From: Pontiellaceae bacterium B12219
GTDB taxonomy: Bacteria; Verrucomicrobiota; Kiritimatiellia; Kiritimatiellales; Pontiellaceae
Direction of reading: 5' to 3'
NCBI GenBank assembly: GCA_029432795.1
Contig: JARNMJ010000005.1
Location: forward strand, 62,001 to 126,000
Length of the DNA stretch: 64,000 nucleotides
Each line of letters starts with the position of its first letter. The first letter of the stretch is position 1. The notes under the pieces were generated by a model that saw nothing but the letters and a program-made list of their open reading frames with translations, searched no databases and was not told the DNA's origin. Shown here in pieces: positions 18,663 to 26,068 of the stretch. The position numbers were made by a program, and so were the translations under genes.

Positions 18663-18730
18663 TTTTGACAGGATTACAGGATAATGGGATCGTTCTTTAT
18701 CCGGTTCATCCTGTTATTCCGTCTAAAAAA
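18663..18730. repeat. Imperfect inverted repeat built on CAGGAT units
   Basis: The left arm TTTTGACAGGATTACAGGAT pairs imperfectly with the right arm (ATCCGGTTCATCCTGTTATT then CCGTCTAAAA), with CGTTCTTT as loop. It fills most of the gap upstream of the TTG-start sulfatase. CAGGAT repeats of this kind are, as I recall, widespread between genes in PVC-type genomes. It may act as a hairpin terminator for the DUF6786-like gene; mobility is not shown. Confidence 0.6.
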
Positions 18731-18735
18731 TAGAG

Positions 18736-19986
18736 TTATTGAAAAGCCGTCTTGATGACGTCCAGTTTGGCACCGAGCAGTTTGCGGGCAATCGGATCGA
18801 GCTCTTCTTCCGAACCCTGGATATGGAAGGTGCGCTGCACATGTGTCATCGTTTCGCCGGGCTTGAGGGCGGCGGCGGGCGAGGACGTTTCCAGCTCATA
18901 GAACGGACCCAGCGGCGCAACGCCGGGCTCGGGAGAACCGTCGTTGTAAGAGTTGATCACGTCGCCGGCATAGGGTTCTTCCTGCAGCTCCCACATAGAG
19001 TTCACGAAACCGTTCGGCGCTTCCTGCACGTTGTAGGTGACAATGTTGAGCACCTGCCCGGCGGCATCGTAGCTGCCGGCAATGCCCTTCGAGCGCTGCG
19101 GACTGATCCCGATCTTACCGCGCCGCGTTCCGTCGCCCTTGAAAAAGAGCTTCTGCTTCTGAACGATCAGGTAGTCCTCGGGAATCGCACCGAAGTAGGT
19201 GTCGTTCACTCTGGGGCCGAGTGCCTTATCTCCGCCTTTGTTAAAGGGAATGACGACAGTGGTTTCGGGCGACGGGTTATACATGCCGAGCATCCAGATG
19301 GAGAGCAGCCCGGTTTCCGGTTTCCAGGCATTGGAACCGGTGTTGGTGATCCGGTTGTCGGTTTCATAACCCACCATGCGCAGGCCTTCGCCGAGTTCAA
19401 CACCCAGCAGTTCGGAGGCTTCCGCTTTATCCAGCAGCTTCACCGTGCGCTCAATACCCACTTTGAATTCTGTTCCACTGTAATTAACCAACTCGGCATC
19501 ATGAGTAAACGTGGCGGAACTGTTATCTTCCGAAAACATTTTAAACCCCTCGGTATCGATTACCGGCGGCGTTGTCCAATCGGAAAATTCAAACTTGGTT
19601 CCCGGCTTGAAAAAGAGTGCATACTGGCCGCCTTCCGGACCCAGCCAGAACCGTTCCTCGCCCCCGAAAATATAGATATGCTCTTCGAGTTTTCCTTTTT
19701 TCTCATCGTCGGGAAGAAGGCCCGCTTCGATTACGGGTCGGTTAATCCAGCCGAAACTGGGGCCCGCCTTGCGATCAAAGGTGCTGGTCATCACCCTGCC
19801 CTGATATTCCGGTGCCACCGCAACCGCCGCATCTCCAGACCTCAACAGCACAATGGATGTGTGCTGCTTCATGAAGTCCACATCATCTGAAAATGCACCG
19901 CATTCCACCGTGTTCGTCGTTGCGTATCCGGGAACCAAATACAACGTTGCGATTCCCACTCCTATTGCTGTTTTCATATTCATCAT
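18736..19986 (-). CDS. DUF6786-like secreted protein
   Basis: This 416-residue protein has a signal peptide (about 1-22). The mature part reads as a beta-rich, mutarotase-like fold: VAVAPEYQGRVMTSTF, GPSFGWINRPVIEAG, HIYIFGGEERFWLGPEGG, and a second half with TNTGSNAW and FFKGDGTRRGKIGISPQRSKG. I associate this pattern with the DUF6786 family, which has no established function; the assignment is from memory. One base separates its start from the GH117-like stop, so the two are co-transcribed. A role in handling a released sugar is inference from that coupling only. Confidence 0.7.
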   Translation of the reverse strand: MMNMKTAIGVGIATLYLVPGYATTNTVECGAFSDDVDFMKQHTSIVLLRSGDAAVAVAPEYQGRVMTSTFDRKAGPSFGWINRPVIEAGLLPDDEKKGKLEEHIYIFGGEERFWLGPEGGQYALFFKPGTKFEFSDWTTPPVIDTEGFKMFSEDNSSATFTHDAELVNYSGTEFKVGIERTVKLLDKAEASELLGVELGEGLRMVGYETDNRITNTGSNAWKPETGLLSIWMLGMYNPSPETTVVIPFNKGGDKALGPRVNDTYFGAIPEDYLIVQKQKLFFKGDGTRRGKIGISPQRSKGIAGSYDAAGQVLNIVTYNVQEAPNGFVNSMWELQEEPYAGDVINSYNDGSPEPGVAPLGPFYELETSSPAAALKPGETMTHVQRTFHIQGSEEELDPIARKLLGAKLDVIKTAFQ

Positions 19987-19987
19987 C

Positions 19988-20968
19988 TTAGTTCCCTTCC
20001 TTTAAGGTTACGTCAAACCGCTGGATAAACGGCAGGTTTCCCTTCCCTTTCGGCCGTCCTATCTCAACACCCCACTCCGGAATATCGCCGGTACCGCTCT
20101 GCGTAAATGCCTCAGGGCGATACGCACCGCCGGCCCACGGGCCGCTTTTCACTGTTCCGATTTTTGAAAAATTGACACCATCTTCGGCATAGAGGATTGA
20201 GTTGATGATCTGTTTGGGGCCGGTGGTGCCGATCATGGCGGCCACGCCTTCGCCCTGCGGCCAAATGAGCACTTCATGATTTCCGGGAATCACCGGATTT
20301 TGCGGATGCCGTACATAGGGCCCTCCGGGTTTATCGGCGATGACCAGGCCCATCTGGGTTTCCCCGGGGCTTTTACCGAGCTGGCGGCCTTTGTAGTAAA
20401 ACCAGTATTTTCCGTCCCGGACGAGCAGGCAGGCATCGTCAACGAGATGGCTGTCAAAATCATCGGGGTTGTCACTGTTTTTCAGTGCCGGGTTGGAGTC
20501 AAGCCGCTCCCAGGGCCCGTCCGGCGAATCCGACACCGCGATGCCGATTTTGGAATCCGGATTAAAAGGTTTTTTATAGGGCCTGGAAGTTCCCGTATAG
20601 AACAGCCAGTATTTTCCTTCTGCGACCAGAACATTGGGAGTAAACACACTGCCCGCCTCCCACGTGCCCGGTTCGCCTTTGGCCAGCGCCATGCCCTGCT
20701 CTTTCCAGTTGAAACCGTCGGGCGAGGTGGCGTACCAGACGGTCGCATCGTAGCCCGGAGAGATGGACCCTTTTGAATACCAGACATAGTAGAGGTCATT
20801 GACTTTGATCACATCGCTCGGATCACGGCGCATGATACCCGGTTCCTCTCCAATGCCTTGCAGCTCGGAATGCTTCACTTCCACCGTTTTCGTCTGCGAT
20901 TGCGCCGTAGCAGCTCCGCACAAACAGCCAAGCATTCCCATCAATACACTCCAACCAAGTTTACGCAT
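19988..20968 (-). CDS. GH117-like exo-hydrolase, run B copy 1
   Basis: This is a 326-residue protein. The ATG at 20968 follows AAGGAG by five bases and starts the signal peptide (MRKLGWSVLMGMLGCLCGAATA). Conserved strings include RRDPSDVIKVNDLYYVWYS, ATVWYATSPDGFNWKEQG, FTPNVLVAEGKYWLFYTG, NPDDFDSHLVDDACLLVRDG and NHEVLIWPQGEGVAAM. They are shared with the 8786 paralogue and with GH117 as I recall it. A five-bladed propeller releasing 3,6-anhydro-L-galactose from neoagaro-type ends is the best guess. A 20-bp TGTG/CACA palindrome lies 57 bp upstream of the start, so this gene probably has its own regulated promoter within run B. Confidence 0.8.
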   Translation of the reverse strand: MRKLGWSVLMGMLGCLCGAATAQSQTKTVEVKHSELQGIGEEPGIMRRDPSDVIKVNDLYYVWYSKGSISPGYDATVWYATSPDGFNWKEQGMALAKGEPGTWEAGSVFTPNVLVAEGKYWLFYTGTSRPYKKPFNPDSKIGIAVSDSPDGPWERLDSNPALKNSDNPDDFDSHLVDDACLLVRDGKYWFYYKGRQLGKSPGETQMGLVIADKPGGPYVRHPQNPVIPGNHEVLIWPQGEGVAAMIGTTGPKQIINSILYAEDGVNFSKIGTVKSGPWAGGAYRPEAFTQSGTGDIPEWGVEIGRPKGKGNLPFIQRFDVTLKEGN

Positions 20969-21243
20969 GTTTCTCCTTCTCCAACTCAAGCCGGTAAACG
21001 TACGGTATTTCAGGGAGAATGTAATGTGACGTAATCGCGCCACAGACCAAATGGAAGATCTAAACAAACTCGATAATGCACCGTGGAATGTTCCGATTCG
21101 CTTTCAGGTAAAACTTTTTATCCTGGAAAAGGAAATGTCAGCCCGCAGAGCAACCATTTAAGTTTAGTATTCATCGCTGCTCCACGTGCTTTTTTTGTAT
21201 CCTGCGCCTCTTGTTTTCAATCCAGAAACCACCGTTCATATAT
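20969..21243. other. 275-bp intergenic region before GH117-like gene
   Basis: It holds the palindrome at 21025-21044, the Shine-Dalgarno site for 20968, and otherwise AT-rich sequence near 21110 and 21190. I see no gene or strong terminator for the upstream GH43-CBM6 gene. Confidence 0.5.
21025..21044. promoter_or_regulatory. Candidate operator, TGTGACG palindrome copy 1
   Basis: The sequence is TGTGACGTAATCGCGCCACA, a 20-bp imperfect palindrome with outer arms TGTG(A/G)CG and CG(C/T)CACA. It differs at two positions from the copy at 25953. It is 57 bp upstream of the GH117-like start at 20968. The dyad form suggests a dimeric transcription factor; which one is unknown. Confidence 0.65.
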
Positions 21244-22671
21244 CTACTTTTTCTTTATTCGTTTTGCCTTCTTTGGAGCCCATTCAAACCAGTTCAGGTT
21301 CATCAGGTCTCCGGAACCGCCGGAAAAACAAAGGTAGATGGTGCGAAATCCGGCAACGCCGCTCACCATTGTCGAACATGTTTCGAATTGATCCAAACCA
21401 CCGGTTGCCGAAACGGGAATCGTACCGATAACCTTCCCGTTCAGGTGGTCCAGCCGCAGTTCAATGGTTCCGCCCGCCTTGGAAGCCGCAACCCGTACGC
21501 GGAAAGGTATCAGCGTATTTGGATTGCTGCCGAAATAAATCTTCTCATAACACGACCAATCGCCGTTTGAAATATTCCCGAGTCCTGTACTTTTCCCGCC
21601 ATCCTTCTGGACAGCAATCTTCACTCCCGATTCTTCTGAGAAATCTTCCGCCTGATGACGCAGGCTGCCCTTTGGAGGCGGCGGTTCATTCGGCTCTACC
21701 GATCCCTTTTCTGACGATTTCACCTTCTTTGAAGACGAAAGTTCCACCCCTTCATCCAAGGTGTAGATGACGGGCTCAATGGTTCCATCCTCATGAAATG
21801 TCATTTTATCGAAGCAGGCGGAGCGTCTGCAACTGTTGCCATGGTTCACATCCCCGCGATGATAAAAGAGATACCACTCCCCGTTAAACTCAATGGCTGA
21901 GGTGTGATTAGGGGACGCCGGTGAATTGGGTGCAAGTTCTCCTTTAAAATCTGCATACTGAGGCAAAGGAGAATCGGCCATCCAATATTGCGTAACTTTT
22001 CCAACCCGCGCACTGAAGTAGTAAATCCCGTTGCGTTTAAAGACATGAACCGCTTCATTCACCTCTTCTGAGCTCAGGCGAATCCAGGGACCATCCAGCT
22101 CAACCATATTATCCTTCAGCCTGGCCCCCATGATATGCCGGCCCGGATCACCGATATCTTCCCAGTGATCATTCCCGTAAATATAGGCCTGACCGTCATC
22201 ATCAACGAATACAGTGGGATCAAAAATTTTCGTAAACTCATTGCTGACCGCCGATTCCCACGGTCCCACCGGAGTCCTGCTTTTTGCCACGCCAACCTCG
22301 GTGATATCGCTTGGAAAATACCAGTAGTACCAGCCGTCCTTATAAGCCGCATCCGGCGCATTCATATTCGAATGCGCATATTCAAACCCCGGCGCGAGCT
22401 GAGGATCCAGCACCACACCGTGGTTAATCCATGTCTTCAGGTCCGACGATTCAAGCACCACATAGTCCTTCATCGATTCATAGTTCGATGCATCCGGCTG
22501 GTCGTGCGAACAATACACATAAACCTTGCCGTCAAAAACCTCTGCCGCAGGATCACACGCATACACAAACCCAGGATCCGTTTCCCTTAAAATAGGATTT
22601 CCTGCGAATACGGGACCTGCAACCAACAGCCCCGCCACCCCTAAAACGACCTTCATTCTTTTCATTTTCAT
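21244..22671 (-). CDS. GH43-like glycosidase with C-terminal CBM6
   Basis: This 475-residue protein has a signal peptide (about 1-24) and a GH43 five-bladed propeller (about 25-310). The likely base Asp is in ACDPAAEVFDG, the pKa modulator in NMNAPDAAYKDG, and the acid Glu in NEAVHVFKRNG. A Ser/Lys/Pro-rich linker (about 318-345) leads to a CBM6 domain (about 348-465) that starts RHQAEDFSEESGV and shows GNISNGDWSCY. The tail KKAKRIKKK is basic. GH43 enzymes are mostly arabinosidases, xylosidases or galactosidases; the specificity here is unknown. The start at 22671 is the first of several nearby ATGs. It lies 24 bases after the next GH43. Confidence 0.88.
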   Translation of the reverse strand: MKMKRMKVVLGVAGLLVAGPVFAGNPILRETDPGFVYACDPAAEVFDGKVYVYCSHDQPDASNYESMKDYVVLESSDLKTWINHGVVLDPQLAPGFEYAHSNMNAPDAAYKDGWYYWYFPSDITEVGVAKSRTPVGPWESAVSNEFTKIFDPTVFVDDDGQAYIYGNDHWEDIGDPGRHIMGARLKDNMVELDGPWIRLSSEEVNEAVHVFKRNGIYYFSARVGKVTQYWMADSPLPQYADFKGELAPNSPASPNHTSAIEFNGEWYLFYHRGDVNHGNSCRRSACFDKMTFHEDGTIEPVIYTLDEGVELSSSKKVKSSEKGSVEPNEPPPPKGSLRHQAEDFSEESGVKIAVQKDGGKSTGLGNISNGDWSCYEKIYFGSNPNTLIPFRVRVAASKAGGTIELRLDHLNGKVIGTIPVSATGGLDQFETCSTMVSGVAGFRTIYLCFSGGSGDLMNLNWFEWAPKKAKRIKKK

Positions 22672-22695
22672 TACTCGGCTTATTCAAATAAATAT

Positions 22696-23616
22696 TTACG
22701 GGAGGACACTTGGCGACTGTTGAACCATTTTGATGGTTCCGTCGTCATTAAAGAAGAGTTCATCGAAGCAAATAGAACGATTGGTCGATTTTCCGCCGGA
22801 GAGATCCGCATTGTGATAAAACAGGTACCACTGGCCTTTGTATTTTACCACAGAACCATGCGTAGTCAGGGCACTCGTTTTTTCCAGAATAATGCCTTTG
22901 CTCTCCCAGGGGCCTAACGGAGAGCCGCTCATGGCATAACGCATCTGATGGCCGCCTTTTGTATTATCCGGATAGATCAGGTAATAGATCCCGTCCCGCT
23001 TAAACACAAACGGTCCTTCTCGGTGGTCGTAGAGTTCGGACTGCAATACCATCTCCCCGTCAATCTCCATCATATTGTCTTTGAGCTTGGCTGCATACGT
23101 TTTTTTACTGACCACGCCATACAGGTAAGCCTGACCGTCATCATCAATGAACACGCAGGGATCACAAAAGGTCGTCCCGCCTTTCACCTTCCCCTGCACC
23201 TTGAAATCAGCCGCCGGATTTTTGCTGGTTGCGACGCCCACTTCCCATTCTTTATTTGTGTTGGTATGGGGAAAATAGAAATAGTAGAGCCCATCTTTAT
23301 AGACACAGTCCGGAGCCCACATGGCCCCCGGTCCTCCGCTCCACTCCACATCGCGCGAATGAAGAATCTCTCCGTGATCCGTCCACGTGATCATGTCATC
23401 GGTGGAAAAGACATGATAACCATCCATGGCTCTGTATCCTTTTCCTTTGATATCGGTTGAAGGATAGACATACAGGCGGCCATCCGCCCAAACGCGGGCC
23501 GTCGGGTCAGCAGTGAACATGTGCTTGACGAACGGGTTGGAGGCCCGTTCCGCGGCGTACAGTACAGCGACTGTTGAAAGGCTCAAAACGACCATCAGTT
23601 GTTTTATTTTTTGCAT
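22696..23616 (-). CDS. GH43-like glycosidase
   Basis: This 306-residue protein has a signal peptide (1-21) starting at an ATG with AAAGGAG upstream. It is a single-domain GH43 propeller: base Asp in TADPTARVWADGRLYVYPS, APDCVYKDGLYYFYF, FCDPCVFIDDDGQAYLYG, and acid Glu in HREGPFVFKRDGIYYLIYP. It ends at the last propeller strand without a CBM. Its C-terminal NRSICFDELFFNDDGTI matches CRRSACFDKMTFHEDGTI in the downstream GH43, so the pair arose from a common ancestor. The substrate is unknown. It sits between the toroid lyase-like gene (93-bp gap) and GH43-CBM6. Confidence 0.9.
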   Translation of the reverse strand: MQKIKQLMVVLSLSTVAVLYAAERASNPFVKHMFTADPTARVWADGRLYVYPSTDIKGKGYRAMDGYHVFSTDDMITWTDHGEILHSRDVEWSGGPGAMWAPDCVYKDGLYYFYFPHTNTNKEWEVGVATSKNPAADFKVQGKVKGGTTFCDPCVFIDDDGQAYLYGVVSKKTYAAKLKDNMMEIDGEMVLQSELYDHREGPFVFKRDGIYYLIYPDNTKGGHQMRYAMSGSPLGPWESKGIILEKTSALTTHGSVVKYKGQWYLFYHNADLSGGKSTNRSICFDELFFNDDGTIKMVQQSPSVLP

Positions 23617-23709
23617 AGTACTCCTTTGTATTTTTCCATATCCGAATACCGAAAAGGCTACCTAAGCAGACTTGTAAAAAAGCAGGCACCATTAAACAGC
23701 AGCTCTTCA

Positions 23710-25794
23710 TCATCGGCCCTGTCTTATTTTTTTTCTATAACGTGTCCAAGCCGATATGCCAACAAAAATGACAGCCATAACGCCGACTCCGACCAGCAGG
23801 AAGAATTTTTGATTTAAAGACTCTTCAGCATCCACGACAACGATTTCAGGCACAAACCGCTTTTCCGCAACGTCTGAAACAGGATTCGTCACGGCCACTT
23901 CCGACTGAACAACAACGGATTCTTCAACGGCCTGTGCGTTATCTATTCTCAGCTGATCCAGAATATAGGCCGCATCCTTGCCCTGCACCGAAACGTTCAT
24001 CTGCTGAACACCCTGCTGCAGCGAAACGCCCCGGGCAACCGTATAGGTTTCCCAGCTCTGTTCCGGCGTCACCGGCAAGGTGACAGCCCCCGTTGCGGTC
24101 TTCTCCTGAAAATTGAAACAAATCTGACCCTCTTCGCGCGCCATATAGCGAACACTCAGGTCATAGTTTCCAACCTTTGGAACATACACGGTATAGGTCA
24201 GCCACTCGCCGTCCATCAGTTCTGTGAGCGCATGTCCGCCATCCGACAGTTTGACAATGTCCACGTCGTCATTCCGGTAGGCCTTGCTCCGGTTGCCCTC
24301 CGTGCTGTCATGGTACGTCCGGCCGTTTCCAGACATCGGAAACCAGTCATAGTTTTCCGCCTCAATCGTGGCCGGCAATACGTGCATTCCGAATACGGAC
24401 ACGCCGTTTTCAAAGCCGCTGACCGGATCGCCCGCGCAACCCGGCGGACGATGAAATGTCAGACCGCCCCAACCGGGATGGTCCGTGTTCCAGCCGTTGC
24501 CTTCAATGCCGACCAGATCCAGAGAACGCTTCGTCCAGACGGCCTGATCGCCCTGCCCCATGCGGACGTTGAAATGAGCCCACGCCTGCTCATAAATGGG
24601 GCGATGTTCCGTAAATGCGCCGCGGCTTACCCGATTGGTGTTCGCATCAAAATAGGGATTGATTGCTTTCGACAGCCAACGTCCGGTCCGATCCTTACGT
24701 TCGATAAATTCACCCGACTCCACCGTCGGCTCCCACGGCGTCGGCTGATCTGGATAGGACTGAATGAACGAGGTGTTATAGCGCGCCGAAAATTCGAAGG
24801 CTTTGAGCAATCGGTTATCCAGATCATTCCAGGCCGGATCGCCCTGGTTCCAGGCCACCTCCGCCATCATCTGAAAAATGCTTAAGCCGAAATAGGAATG
24901 CTGCTGGTCGCGCGAGCTTTCCTGACACTGGCCGTTTTCCCAGAAATAATTCGCCAGCGTTCCGTTGTATCCCCAATCTTCCTGACGGGACTCCCGCTCG
25001 TGTTTGTAGATAGTGTGGTAGGGATTATCGCTGATGACACTCGTCGATTTCGAAGGCCCGGCCGCATAGGGCAGATCATCCGGCCGATGCGGCAAACCTT
25101 TATAATAGCGCAGTGCCCGATCGAACATGATTTCGTTGTCGAGAAACACCGCCATGGAAATCATCGCACGAAAGGCAATGGCATCCTGGTTGCCGTGACG
25201 GTCCGGATCGCCATTAAGAATGTTCCAGTAAAAGGTTTTATCACCTTCCGGAATTTCCGTGGTGGAATACCCCGGATATACCAGCATCGCTTTGAACTTC
25301 TCAATATCCTCCGGGTCCCACCCGTCGTAAGTGCTTTTGATGATTTCCGCACCTTCGATCATTTTCCAGGGACGGTTCCCCGAGTTCAGCGCAAACCCGC
25401 TGGTGCGCGTCAGGTTCTGCCAGGCATTGAAAATTTCCACACACGTTGCAGCGTGGCGCTCATCGCCCGTGATGTACCACATCAGCGCATTCAGGTAGGC
25501 GGCGGTTGAATCCGAAACAAAGGCCCCTTTGTTGGCATCTGTACTCGTCATCGAGAGATCGCCCAGTACCTTATAGTCGTAGCGGGCCTTCGGATATTCC
25601 TGCAGTTTTTTAAACGTTGACCAATAGGGTTCCGCCTTTGTTTCCACCATATACTTCATCCGGTCGAGATCGGACTTTTTATGCAGGCAGCCCGGATGCA
25701 CAAATGTGCGCTCGGCAAACAAAGGGGTCATTGCCGCGAACAATACGATCAGTATCCCAGAAAACTTACAATTCGGACTTTTATTTCCTCTCAT
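23710..25794 (-). CDS. Toroid polysaccharide lyase-like protein with CBM6 and C-terminal membrane helix
   Basis: This is a 694-residue protein. The ATG at 25794 is chosen because AAGGAG lies 8 bases upstream. It has a signal peptide (about 1-28) and an alpha-helical domain of the alginate-lyase superfamily type (about 30-465), with NRPWKMIEGAEIIKSTYDG, GDPDRHGNQDAIAFRAM and HRPIYEQAWAHFNVRMGQGD. A CBM6 domain follows at about 475-610 (PATIEAENYDWFPMSG, LMDGEWLTYTVYVPKVGNY). The C-terminus has a Val/Glu-rich stalk, one membrane helix (about 660-682) and the basic tail RYRKKIRQGR. The last part predicts anchoring to a membrane with the enzyme outside the cytoplasm. The lyase family and substrate are not assigned. 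It is the first gene of run B. Confidence 0.8.
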   Translation of the reverse strand: MRGNKSPNCKFSGILIVLFAAMTPLFAERTFVHPGCLHKKSDLDRMKYMVETKAEPYWSTFKKLQEYPKARYDYKVLGDLSMTSTDANKGAFVSDSTAAYLNALMWYITGDERHAATCVEIFNAWQNLTRTSGFALNSGNRPWKMIEGAEIIKSTYDGWDPEDIEKFKAMLVYPGYSTTEIPEGDKTFYWNILNGDPDRHGNQDAIAFRAMISMAVFLDNEIMFDRALRYYKGLPHRPDDLPYAAGPSKSTSVISDNPYHTIYKHERESRQEDWGYNGTLANYFWENGQCQESSRDQQHSYFGLSIFQMMAEVAWNQGDPAWNDLDNRLLKAFEFSARYNTSFIQSYPDQPTPWEPTVESGEFIERKDRTGRWLSKAINPYFDANTNRVSRGAFTEHRPIYEQAWAHFNVRMGQGDQAVWTKRSLDLVGIEGNGWNTDHPGWGGLTFHRPPGCAGDPVSGFENGVSVFGMHVLPATIEAENYDWFPMSGNGRTYHDSTEGNRSKAYRNDDVDIVKLSDGGHALTELMDGEWLTYTVYVPKVGNYDLSVRYMAREEGQICFNFQEKTATGAVTLPVTPEQSWETYTVARGVSLQQGVQQMNVSVQGKDAAYILDQLRIDNAQAVEESVVVQSEVAVTNPVSDVAEKRFVPEIVVVDAEESLNQKFFLLVGVGVMAVIFVGISAWTRYRKKIRQGR

Positions 25795-26068
25795 TCCGGG
25801 CACTCCTTCAACTTCATTCTTCGCTAACGACCCGTCTAAATTATGAAAATCCTGAATCAGGCCTTTCCTTTAAATTTAAAGTACAGTGAATCCGATTTGC
25901 GCGGTGCACGGCAACACGGCGAAACAGAATACCACACGATGAAATTCTGTCATGTGACGCATTCGCGCCACACGGCAAAATCTCAGAGAATTGCTCGCAC
26001 CGACCTCCATCAGGAAACGAAACCGAAATAAGTTGCACATCGGGACGCGACCGCCTAAACAAAACACC
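25795..26068. promoter_or_regulatory. Divergent promoter region, run B / kinase 2
   Basis: This is a 274-bp gap. It contains the TGTG palindrome (25953), an AT-rich palindrome TTTAAATTTAAA near 25869, and the CCTGAATCAGG dyad near 25851. The last two lie nearest the lyase-like gene and could be part of its promoter. No exact -35/-10 pair is claimed. Confidence 0.55.
25953..25972. promoter_or_regulatory. Candidate operator, TGTGACG palindrome copy 2
   Basis: The sequence is TGTGACGCATTCGCGCCACA, with arms TGTGRCGC and GCGYCACA around four bases. It lies in the divergent region between run B (start 25794) and kinase 2 (start 26069), 97 bp upstream of the kinase and 158 bp upstream of the lyase-like gene. 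Confidence 0.7.

Noticed and set aside
23640-23665. Possible fifth copy of the CYGCCTNATYRRCTAG site upstream of GH43
   Set aside because: Only part of the motif matches (GTCTGCTTAG on the minus strand), and the invariant bases are not kept.
25953-25972. CRP-type site
   Set aside because: The dyad arms TGTG/CACA suggest CRP, but the spacing and the inner CG-rich bases do not fit the TGTGA-N6-TCACA form.
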